From assembly GCA_015478675.1 (NCBI GenBank), contig JADMIH010000064.1, positions 1 to 18,789 of the forward strand: a stretch of DNA of 18,789 nt, read 5' to 3'. How positions within the stretch are numbered: position 1 is the first letter of the stretch; each line of letters starts with the position of its first letter. The position numbers were made by a program, and so were the translations under genes. Origin of the DNA: Chloroflexota bacterium (lineage in GTDB: Bacteria; Chloroflexota; Chloroflexia; QHBQ01; JADMIH01). The notes under the pieces were generated by a model, which saw only the letters and a list, made by a program, of their open reading frames with translations, searched no databases and was not told the origin of the DNA. Below, piece after piece: positions 1-6,749 of the stretch.

Positions 1-24
1 GAGGGGAGGGGAGGGACGCCCCCT

Positions 25-46
25 CACCCCAACTCTGAACAGTTAC
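25..46 (-). repeat. Dispersed 22-bp element, left copy (inverted relative to the right copy)
   Basis: Read on the minus strand this stretch (GTAACTGTTCAG, four variable bases, GGGGTG) matches 18737-18758 on the plus strand in 19 of 22 bases, with all three differences in the central four bases. It lies in the 84-base stretch after the SLH gene stop, which holds no gene. Upstream (1-15) is a G-rich run. Confidence 0.45.
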
Positions 47-84
47 CTCTATACTGTCCAATTGGCACCCGGCTGTAGAGGCAG

Positions 85-1776
85 CTAACGGCTCTGCGCC
101 GAGTTAGGGTCTATCATCAGGCCGGACTCATCTACAGCTTCAAAGTCAGAGCCGCGCAGGCGGTTTATCTCGCGTAGAATATCGTTGTCCCAACGCTCAT
201 CTGTCGCGCCGGAGATAGACCACGAGCTGCCGTTGTCGGCGAGAATCATGCCATAATCCTTGAGAGCCTGAAGAATAACGCGTAATTGCGTTGGGTAGCC
301 GGTTATATCTACGCTAGCCTTCAGGCGCACGCGTAAACCCATCGGCGGCAGGGCGCTGTTGTTGCTGCTCCCTGCGTCGTGACGGGCGGGCCAGATATGA
401 GCCTGCTGCGTGGTGTCCGCAGTAAAACGCAACGCGTGTCGGATCACACCGGAAGCAACCTCATCGTAGCGCACCAAGGCTGGGAATATAGGCAGGCCGG
501 CAGCGTCGGCAGAGGTCCAGCCGTCAGGTCGCAGGGCGTTAGAGCCAAGCTGCCAGAGCGCACCTGACCCTGCATTCCAGCTTCCGTCAGCGTTAGGAAA
601 GGCACGGTACATCTCGTAAAGCGTGCAGCTGCTCTGGTCAACCACGATAGCATGGCGGTCGCCTGTGCTTGCAGGGCCACCTTCGATGGGTGCGTTGGTA
701 GGCACAGGGTAGGGGCCGGGGTCGCTTTGGCTGCCGTAATCAGTGAAGTAAATAGGCACGGGTGGCTGCCCTGTAACGTTGATGAAGGGGATGCCTATAG
801 GCTCGTTGTTCCACAAGCCGGAGCCAAAGTCCGGGTGCAGGGTCGCGCTCAGGCCGATACTCTCTATGTAACTGTCTGATAGCGTAGCGGTGGGTAGAGC
901 GGCGATATCGCGGTTCCAGATATTATCAGCAGGGAAGATAGCGCATGAACGGGTGGGTGTAGCCGTTACCTCCGGCTGGTGAGTAGGCGTGGCGATGGGT
1001 GTAAAGGTGGGCGGACCGGGGGTGTAGGTAGGAACGGGGCCACTCCCACGCGAATTGTCAATAATTTTGCAAGCCTGGGCGCGAGTAGAACTATTCTGAG
1101 GCCGGAAATAAGAGCCGGGGCAAGGCTCGCCGGGACCGCCGCAAGGATAGCCACTGATTACATTGTGCGCCGCTACACTCTCGATATAGCCGTAGAAGGG
1201 GTTGTCAACCGGTACATCGTTGAAGGTAGGCACAGCCGGCGTAGCAGGTGACCACCCGCGAGCATTGACAATCATCTTGGCAAGCTGGCCCCGCGTCACG
1301 ATGGAGTTGGGGCGGAAGTAAGGGCGGCGCTGACCATCGCAAGGCTCGCCGGGACCGCCGCAAGGATAGCCATTGGCTACACCCTGTGTTACCCCAATCT
1401 CGATCCAGGGGAAAAGCGTGTAGGTGGTGAGTACATCGCTGAAGGTGGGTGTGGCGGGAGGCGTGCCGGTGAGGCCAATGCCGAGGATGACCATCTTCAT
1501 TATCTGGCCGCGAGTAACGCTATTGTTAGGGCGAAAGGTGCCGTCATCATAGCCCGAAACCACACCCAGATTCGAGAGGTCGGTCACATACTGGTAAGAC
1601 CAGTCGCCGGGGCAAACATCGGAGTAACGCTGTCCTGCGCATCTGCCGTCAGGTTGGCCCACTTGCGCCTCCTGCGCTGTGGCCTTGCTCACGTATAGGG
1701 CAGCTATGAGCAACACCGCAATAAGCCATAGACTCCGTTTGCGCGCCCCAGCCGTAAGTGAGGTTATTCTTTGCAT
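85..1776 (-). CDS. S-layer homology (SLH) domain secreted protein with conserved C-terminal domain of unknown function
   Basis: Cell-surface protein of 563 residues. Residues 1-34 form a signal peptide (basic ARKR, hydrophobic run, cleavage after ATA). Three SLH repeats follow at about 52-102, 110-175 and 183-244, each with a FSDV/FNDV-like start and a later FRP...TR core; repeats 2 and 3 carry a Cys-containing GYPCGGPGEPC insert. SLH repeats normally bind cell-wall polymers or build an S-layer. A Pro/Thr-rich linker (245-277) leads to a conserved globular domain (278-552) with motifs WN, DPGPYPVP, GDRHAIVVD, TSADAAGLP, HALRFT, PARH and ADNGS. I recognise this pattern from secreted actinobacterial and chloroflexal proteins of unknown function. 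I chose the ATG at 1776 because it begins the signal peptide. The same frame is open to a TTG at 1860, but that codon lies inside the -35 box of a good promoter. The Cys-rich inserts are encoded partly by 33-bp identical repeats. Substrate or activity cannot be assigned. Confidence 0.9.
   Translation of the reverse strand: MQRITSLTAGARKRSLWLIAVLLIAALYVSKATAQEAQVGQPDGRCAGQRYSDVCPGDWSYQYVTDLSNLGVVSGYDDGTFRPNNSVTRGQIMKMVILGIGLTGTPPATPTFSDVLTTYTLFPWIEIGVTQGVANGYPCGGPGEPCDGQRRPYFRPNSIVTRGQLAKMIVNARGWSPATPAVPTFNDVPVDNPFYGYIESVAAHNVISGYPCGGPGEPCPGSYFRPQNSSTRAQACKIIDNSRGSGPVPTYTPGPPTFTPIATPTHQPEVTATPTRSCAIFPADNIWNRDIAALPTATLSDSYIESIGLSATLHPDFGSGLWNNEPIGIPFINVTGQPPVPIYFTDYGSQSDPGPYPVPTNAPIEGGPASTGDRHAIVVDQSSCTLYEMYRAFPNADGSWNAGSGALWQLGSNALRPDGWTSADAAGLPIFPALVRYDEVASGVIRHALRFTADTTQQAHIWPARHDAGSSNNSALPPMGLRVRLKASVDITGYPTQLRVILQALKDYGMILADNGSSWSISGATDERWDNDILREINRLRGSDFEAVDESGLMIDPNSAQSR
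1121..1153. repeat. 33-bp direct repeat, copy 1 (inside SLH repeat 3)
   Basis: This stretch is identical base for base to 1340-1372. It encodes the Cys-containing GYPCGGPGEPC insert of the third SLH repeat. The flanking SLH codons are more diverged, so the match suggests recent duplication or gene conversion between SLH repeats. Confidence 0.85.
1340..1372. repeat. 33-bp direct repeat, copy 2 (inside SLH repeat 2)
   Basis: Identical to 1121-1153, 219 bases away in the same orientation and reading frame. It encodes the same Cys-containing insert in the second SLH repeat. Recombination between the copies would remove exactly 73 codons and keep the frame. Confidence 0.85.
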
Positions 1777-1831
1777 TATTATCCATCCATGTAGAAATCT
1801 TGCTATTTTTGCGGTCAGCAAATCCAGCTTT

Positions 1832-1860
1832 ATTCTATTGCCAATCGTCCATGAAGACAA
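1832..1860 (-). promoter_or_regulatory. Sigma-70-like promoter of the SLH protein gene
   Basis: On the minus strand TTGTCT (1860-1855) is followed after exactly 17 bases by TAGAAT (1837-1832), which is 4/6 and 5/6 of the consensus. Transcription would begin near 1825, leaving a leader of about 50 bases before the ATG at 1776. The site argues against the longer reading frame starting at 1860. It is predicted from sequence only. Confidence 0.5.
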
Positions 1861-1922
1861 TGGCTACATGGTCCTGCTATGTGCCGGGTAATGGTCACAA
1901 GAGGTGGCTACACTGCCCTCAA

Positions 1923-2456
1923 TCACACATCACGAGCAGCCTGCCGGGCGCGCTCTTCTTTGGCTCGCTCATAGAGACGTTTGCCTTCCTCCATGCGAGA
2001 CGCTTCCTCGGCAGTTTCCGGGATGAGAGGAGGGACGGGCACCGGATCGCCATTATCGTCGAGAGCCACGAAGGTGAGGACACACGAGCTAGTTTGTACC
2101 TTCCTCCCTGTGGCGGGGTTCTCCGCCTCTACCAGGGCGCGCACCAACATCGAAGAGCGGCCTACGTACTCTACCTGTGAGGTAATCGTGACGAGGTCGC
2201 CTATGTAGACAGGCTGGTCAAAGCTCATGTGATCTAACGCCACAGTTACTACCTGGCAGCGACAATGGCGCATAGCGGCCACCGCAGCCCCTATGTCTAC
2301 CATCTTCATGATCGAGCCGCCATGTACGTTGCCCATGGGGTTAGCGTCGTTGGGGAGCATCACCTGGCTCAGATAGCTCTTCGAGTCGGAGATGGTGCGT
2401 GGCTCAAGAGACGCAGACTTATCAAAGCTGCGCTTGCGGAAGGTATGAGTGGTCAT
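1923..2456 (-). CDS. Acyl-CoA thioesterase, hotdog fold (YciA/YkhA-like)
   Basis: Predicted cytoplasmic acyl-CoA hydrolase of 177 residues, releasing free fatty acid and CoA. The family signature is clear: PMGNVHGGSIMKMVD at about 40-54, with HGG and a conserved Asp (54) as expected in the hotdog acyl-CoA hydrolase group. It is followed by the strand region VVTVALDHMSFDQPVYIGDLV (69-89) and the second conserved face SSCVLTFVALD (123-133). The C-terminal 35 residues (EEASRMEEGKRLYERAKEERARQ) are a charged helix, common in the Bacillus YkhA type. The ATG at 2456 has a GGAGG upstream, but at a long spacing of about 15 bases, so the start is less certain than the gene. It lies 154 bases downstream of mutS2 on the same strand. 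Chain-length specificity cannot be read from sequence. Confidence 0.9.
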   Translation of the reverse strand: MTTHTFRKRSFDKSASLEPRTISDSKSYLSQVMLPNDANPMGNVHGGSIMKMVDIGAAVAAMRHCRCQVVTVALDHMSFDQPVYIGDLVTITSQVEYVGRSSMLVRALVEAENPATGRKVQTSSCVLTFVALDDNGDPVPVPPLIPETAEEASRMEEGKRLYERAKEERARQAARDV

Positions 2457-2610
2457 CTGGTTTCTTTACATCCTCCAACAAAGAAGACCGGTAATCTGTC
2501 GTTCACTCTCAACTTATTTTCATCTATCTCACTTTGCCTACTCGCAATTGGCGAAACGCCTTTGTCCTCAACTCACGATGCAATACGCACCACACGCACG
2601 TTTGATCCCT

Positions 2611-5151
2611 CTACAGGCGGACGATGGTCACGCCCTCTCCGCCTTCTTCCGGCCTGGGGGTTTCGATCCCCTTTACGAGAGGGTGGCTGTTCAGGTATTC
2701 ACGTAATGCCTTGCGGAGCGCGCCTGTGCCTTTGCCGTGAATAATGCGTATGAAGGGCATATTAACCAGGGCAGCGTCGTTGAGGATGCCATCTAACTCC
2801 TCGATGGTCTCTTCAGCGCGGCGGCCTCGAAAGTCGTATTCCAGGCGCGGGGCAACGGCGGGCATGGCTACAGCGTAGCGCCCATAATCTGTGGACGGAG
2901 CCGCAGCCATTGAGCTTGCAGGGCGGCGCAGTGTCACACTCGATACGGGTAGGCGCATCTTAAAGGAACCCATTTGCACTTCTATCTGGCCGCTGCTGTC
3001 GGGCTGACCGGTCACATTACCTTCGGCCCCCATGCTCTGGATGAAGACACTATCGCCCGGCCTGAGTATATGCGGCATCACATATTCTTCGGGTGCGCCA
3101 CGCGGCTGTTGAGGCTCTGGTTGGCGGCGGGGGTGGCCGCGCTTCTGCTGGGTAGCCTTTGCTTTGAGCTGGCGATCAAGCTCCTCGGCCCTGCTCTGAG
3201 ATTCCTGCATCCACTGGCGTGTCAACGCCTCATCTGAGGTGGCTGCCAGGCCCGCCTCAACCCGACCGCGCAAGCGGCGCATCTCATCACGCAATGTTTC
3301 AAGCTCGCGCTGCGTTTCAGCGCGAGCTTCATCGGCGGCTCGCCCTTTGATCTCCTCTACTTCCGCGAGACGTCGTTCGAGTTCTGCGCGCTGGCGCTCA
3401 AGCTCGCGGCGCACCTCTTCAGCGGTGCCACGCTCATGCCGGGTAGCTTCTCGCTCATTTCTAATCGTCTCCAAAAGGTCTTCGACGTGCTGAGTCTCAG
3501 GGTCTATGAAGCTCCTGGCGCGGCTAATAATCGTGTGTCGCAGACCGAGGCGGCTTGCTATAGCGAAGGCGTTGCTGCGCCCCGGCACACCTATCATAAG
3601 GCGATAAGTGGGGCTGAGTGTGTTTACATCAAACTCCACAGAGGCATTCTCCACGCCTGGCGTATTGAAGGCGAAGGCCTTTAGCTCCGAGTAGTGGGTT
3701 GTGCAGACGGCGAAGGTGCCCATCTCCAGTATGTGGGTGATAATAGAACGGGCAAGGGCCGAGCCTTCCTCGGGGTCTGTGCCTGCTCCTAGCTCATCGA
3801 GCAGCACCAGGCTCTCGCGGTCGGCCTGCTTGAGGATGTTGACTATGTTCGACATATGCGAGGAGAAGGTGCTGAGGCTCTGCTCAATGCTCTGCTCATC
3901 GCCTATGTCAGCAAAAACCTCTCTGAAGATCACGGCACGTGAGCCTCTGTCGGCGGGGATGTGCAGGCCCGCTTGCGCCATCAGCGTGAGCAAACCTACC
4001 GTTTTGAGGGCCACAGTCTTGCCGCCGGTGTTGGGGCCTGTGATCACCAGGATGCGGAACTTATCGCCAAGCTCTACGGTGATAGGCACAACGTTGCCCG
4101 AAAGTAGCGGGTGACGGGCATTGCGGAAAAGTAAACCTCGCGGGGCGTGGGGAGCGGACTGCTGCGCGTCACCAGGCCCTACTGCGGCATCTCTTTGTCG
4201 CTCGCGATTGTCGGGAGGTCTATTGCTATTGCCTTTCCCCGCCCCCTGACCGCGAGCCTCTACAAGCTCAGGCTCCATGCCATTGATCGCCAGGCTATAG
4301 TGCCCCCTGGCGAGGGCAAAGTCAAGGTCGGCAAGGATTCCAATGTTGGTATTGATGGCTGTAGCATTCGAGCCGATTAGAGCGCCAAGCTCCCGCAGAA
4401 TACGCTCTACCTCCTGGCTTTCTTCAAGCTGTAGCTGCCGCCATTCGTTGCCGAGGTCTACAGTGGCTAATGGCTCTACAAATAGAGTAGAGCCTGTATT
4501 CGATTGGTCGTGCACGATGCCTCGTAGCGCACCCTGAAAATCACGCTTGACAGGCACCACGTAGCGCCCGCCACGCAGGGTGATTATTGGCTCCTGAAGT
4601 GCGCGTGAGTAAGCCTCCGACGATATGATCTGTTGCAGACGCGACATGAGGCGGCTGTGAGCAACGCGCACATTCACCCTGATCTTGCCGAGGGCGGGCG
4701 ACGCCGAGTCGAGCACCATGCCGTCATCGTTGATCGAACGCTCGATCTCGGCCTCTACTTTGGGCAGCGGCGTAATGCCGTCGGCTATAAAGGCAAGCGT
4801 TTTGAGATCACCCTTCTGCTCGTCAGTGCGGATGATGAGGCTTCGTAGGTTGCGCCCGGCCCGCAGGGTATCTAGCACTGATAGTATATCTGAAGGGTCG
4901 AGCACCGAGCCAAGCTCGGCCCGGCGAACAAGCTCGCGCACATCATGTGCGCCCCCGATGGTCACGTCAGGGCGCAGCGATAGGAGGCGTACTGCCTCTG
5001 TAGTGACGCGCTGGCCGCGGCGCGCCTGGGCTATGTCGCTCGATGGCTCTAAACCCAGCGCCAAAGTGCGCCCCGCGCTAAAGGAAGTATACTGGGCGAG
5101 GCGCTCGCGCACCTTTGGGAACTCAAGAGTATTGAGGGTTTTTTCGTTCAA
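2611..5151 (-). CDS. mutS2: MutS2 family ATPase/endonuclease with Smr domain
   Basis: MutS paralogue of 846 residues. In bacteria MutS2 has been linked to suppression of homologous recombination and, in Bacillus, to rescue of collided ribosomes. The N-terminal region runs to about 298. The ABC-type ATPase core has Walker A GPNTGGKT at 372-379 and Walker B LVLLDELGAGTDP at 448-460, with a Thr-rich STFSSHM signature near 427-433. A long charged coiled coil covers about 550-665, a small beta domain about 690-740, and a C-terminal Smr nuclease domain 769-846 with YDFRGR and HGKGTGALR. There is no mismatch-recognition domain, as expected for MutS2. It is longer than the Bacillus protein (785); part of the difference is a low-complexity insert at 299-338. 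The start is TTG, aligning with the usual KTL..LEF start of the family. No ATG or GTG exists between it and the upstream in-frame stop. PolX lies two genes upstream. Confidence 0.95.
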   Translation of the reverse strand: MNEKTLNTLEFPKVRERLAQYTSFSAGRTLALGLEPSSDIAQARRGQRVTTEAVRLLSLRPDVTIGGAHDVRELVRRAELGSVLDPSDILSVLDTLRAGRNLRSLIIRTDEQKGDLKTLAFIADGITPLPKVEAEIERSINDDGMVLDSASPALGKIRVNVRVAHSRLMSRLQQIISSEAYSRALQEPIITLRGGRYVVPVKRDFQGALRGIVHDQSNTGSTLFVEPLATVDLGNEWRQLQLEESQEVERILRELGALIGSNATAINTNIGILADLDFALARGHYSLAINGMEPELVEARGQGAGKGNSNRPPDNRERQRDAAVGPGDAQQSAPHAPRGLLFRNARHPLLSGNVVPITVELGDKFRILVITGPNTGGKTVALKTVGLLTLMAQAGLHIPADRGSRAVIFREVFADIGDEQSIEQSLSTFSSHMSNIVNILKQADRESLVLLDELGAGTDPEEGSALARSIITHILEMGTFAVCTTHYSELKAFAFNTPGVENASVEFDVNTLSPTYRLMIGVPGRSNAFAIASRLGLRHTIISRARSFIDPETQHVEDLLETIRNEREATRHERGTAEEVRRELERQRAELERRLAEVEEIKGRAADEARAETQRELETLRDEMRRLRGRVEAGLAATSDEALTRQWMQESQSRAEELDRQLKAKATQQKRGHPRRQPEPQQPRGAPEEYVMPHILRPGDSVFIQSMGAEGNVTGQPDSSGQIEVQMGSFKMRLPVSSVTLRRPASSMAAAPSTDYGRYAVAMPAVAPRLEYDFRGRRAEETIEELDGILNDAALVNMPFIRIIHGKGTGALRKALREYLNSHPLVKGIETPRPEEGGEGVTIVRL

Positions 5152-5222
5152 GCTGCTTTTATATGACCTTTCAGTGGTGGACGACGGACATTACCAACCT
5201 GTGGCTGGCTCCGAGCCCTTTA

Positions 5223-5228
5223 ATTATA
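5223..5228 (-). promoter_or_regulatory. Candidate -10 box (TATAAT) upstream of mutS2
   Basis: A perfect TATAAT reads on the minus strand at 5228-5223, about 72 bases before the TTG start of mutS2. No good -35 is seen at 16-18 bases; the best hexamer, TGTCAA, is 21 bases away. A perfect 10-bp palindrome, TGACATGTCA (5251-5260), overlaps the -35 area and could be an operator. This would give mutS2 its own transcript separate from the upstream membrane gene. Confidence 0.35.
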
Positions 5229-5307
5229 CTGATATGCATCTCAAAGTTATTGACATGTCATGCGTCGTCGTGCGTCGTCGCTCGTCTCTACGCCGTCGCC
5301 AGCCCAC

Positions 5308-6681
5308 CTAAGCCACATGAGGAGTATTGGCATCACCAGGAGCCGGGGTCTCGACGGCAGCCTGCTCAACTGCGGCTTGTTCTGTTTCGGAGGCCTCAAA
5401 CTTAGCTATCAGACCCGCCTGATCGTGGGCTATGGTCGCGAGGCGCTCATTGGGCACCTGCTCTGCGGGCGCAGCCGAAGGTGTTACTGTACTCGCAGCC
5501 GGAACAACCTGCACCAGCTTTGCGCCTCGACTCCCTAAGACACGCCTCAGCGAGGTGTAAGCGGTTGTGCGTGGCCGGGGCATCAGCAAATCGGTTTGAC
5601 TCCTGGCATCTGTGTACAACGCAAGCACAAAAACATAAAGCACACCCGCTATTGGCACCGCCAGCAACGCCCCACCCAGGCCGCCTAGCTCAACACCTGC
5701 AAGCAGAGCCAGCAACACCGCAAGCGGGTGCAGACCCACAGCATGGCCGCTCACTCGGGGTACGATTACGTTGGCTTCCACCTGTTGCAGCACAATGAAG
5801 TAAATTAGCACCCAAACGACGAGCGGCATCGGCTGGAATAAGGAGATCACCACCGCCACAACCATCCCCAGCACAGGCCCAACCAGAGGTATAAACTCGA
5901 ACAAGAACGCAAGCAGTCCGATCACAAGAGGATAGCGAACCCCAAGCAGGGCGGAGCCGAGGCCCGCCGCCACGCCCATAGTGAGCGCCACTATGAACTG
6001 CCCGCGAACATAGCCACCCAACACCTGATTGAGGGTAGCCTCAACGAAGAACCATCGCTCACGGTATCCTGCGGGCAACAGGCGCACCGCTCGGTTGTGC
6101 ATCCCACGCCCATCCAGCAGCAGATAGAAACTGATAGCCAGCACAAGAAAGAGGTCGGTGACAAATGCCACCAGGCCCGCCACAACCGCCAGGGTGCCGC
6201 CGAGTAACGTGCTGCCGGCGTTCGATAGAGAATCGAGCAGCCGATTACGCAGACTTGTTACGTCAATAGGTATCCCATGCTGCTGGAAAAAGGTAGTAAG
6301 GCCAGCAGGCGCCCCTGCCTTGGAGTCGATGAGGGCAGGCAATGTCGTGGTTAACGACTGTAATTGGGCTGTGAGTGGCCCCAGGAGCAATACTGCGCCT
6401 ATCGAGAGTGCGCCGAGGATCACCAGATAAACCAGTAAGATAGAGAGGGGACGAGCAAGCCCCCCACGCTCAAGGCGATCAACAAGGGGGCCAAGTAGAT
6501 AAGCTACCAGAAAGCTGACGAGGAGCAGCACAATGATGTTCAGAAATCGCTCGATGACGTTCCAGGCGATCACCGCCACAACCGTGCCGCTGATAATTGT
6601 CAGGAAGAGTTGCAGCCAGGGGTTGAGGCCCAGGCGATCCACCAGTCGCGGTGGTTGCTCAGATGCTCTAGGTGTGCTCAT
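5308..6681 (-). CDS. AI-2E family (PerM-like) integral membrane protein
   Basis: Membrane protein of 457 residues in the AI-2E transporter/PerM family (PF01594). Members have been linked to autoinducer-2 export or Na+/H+ exchange, but the substrate is unknown for most. Hydrophobic segments occur at about 24-40, 45-65, 80-102, 160-190, 225-248, 250-280, 283-302 and 315-356. Family landmarks are FYLLLDGRG (185-193), VLGGYVRGQF (220-229), FIPLVGP (263-269) and NVIVPRVSG (304-312). The last 100 residues (358-457) are a low-complexity Ala/Glu/Pro tail with a small EQAAV tandem repeat, likely cytoplasmic and disordered. The ATG at 6681 has GGAGG 8 bases upstream. The gene lies between polX and mutS2 on the same strand; a hairpin ends one base before its ribosome binding site. 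Confidence 0.9.
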   Translation of the reverse strand: MSTPRASEQPPRLVDRLGLNPWLQLFLTIISGTVVAVIAWNVIERFLNIIVLLLVSFLVAYLLGPLVDRLERGGLARPLSILLVYLVILGALSIGAVLLLGPLTAQLQSLTTTLPALIDSKAGAPAGLTTFFQQHGIPIDVTSLRNRLLDSLSNAGSTLLGGTLAVVAGLVAFVTDLFLVLAISFYLLLDGRGMHNRAVRLLPAGYRERWFFVEATLNQVLGGYVRGQFIVALTMGVAAGLGSALLGVRYPLVIGLLAFLFEFIPLVGPVLGMVVAVVISLFQPMPLVVWVLIYFIVLQQVEANVIVPRVSGHAVGLHPLAVLLALLAGVELGGLGGALLAVPIAGVLYVFVLALYTDARSQTDLLMPRPRTTAYTSLRRVLGSRGAKLVQVVPAASTVTPSAAPAEQVPNERLATIAHDQAGLIAKFEASETEQAAVEQAAVETPAPGDANTPHVA

Positions 6682-6695
6682 GCTTCCAGCCTCCG

Positions 6696-6749
6696 GCGGA
6701 ACTATGAATTAGCAATTGCGGTAAGATGACCTGTAATTCATAATTCCGC
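6696..6749. repeat. Palindromic repeat A (hairpin between polX and the AI-2E gene)
   Basis: Arms 6696-6711 and 6734-6749 are 16 bases each and pair with a single exception, which becomes a G-U pair in the minus-strand transcript; the loop is 22 bases. The 5' arm of the RNA hairpin contains the TGA stop of polX (6740-6738), and the 3' arm ends one base before the GGAGG of the next gene (6694-6690). The interior (6705-6724) matches 19 of 20 bases of repeat B at 8538-8557. There is no T-run, so a classical terminator is unlikely. Confidence 0.7.

Noticed and set aside
1..20. Possible G-quadruplex in the G-run at the left edge
   Set aside because: Only three G-runs are visible within the window; the fourth would lie outside it, so it cannot be judged.
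1777..1860. N-terminal extension of the SLH protein from a TTG at 1860
   Set aside because: The TTG lies inside a good -35 box and the ATG at 1776 begins a proper signal peptide.
2550..2560. Small hairpin GGCG-AAA-CGCC between mutS2 and the thioesterase gene as a terminator
   Set aside because: The stem is four base pairs and no T-run follows in the direction of mutS2 transcription.
5261..5280. Tandem TGCGTCGTCG as a CRISPR-like or regulatory array
   Set aside because: Only two adjacent 10-base copies with no spacer; likely simple-sequence duplication, noted only with the mutS2 promoter.
4685..5311. Open frame of 208 codons on the plus strand, antisense to mutS2
   Set aside because: Ser/Arg-rich composition typical of the reverse strand of a GC-rich gene; no ribosome binding site or family motif, while the opposite strand encodes an intact MutS2.
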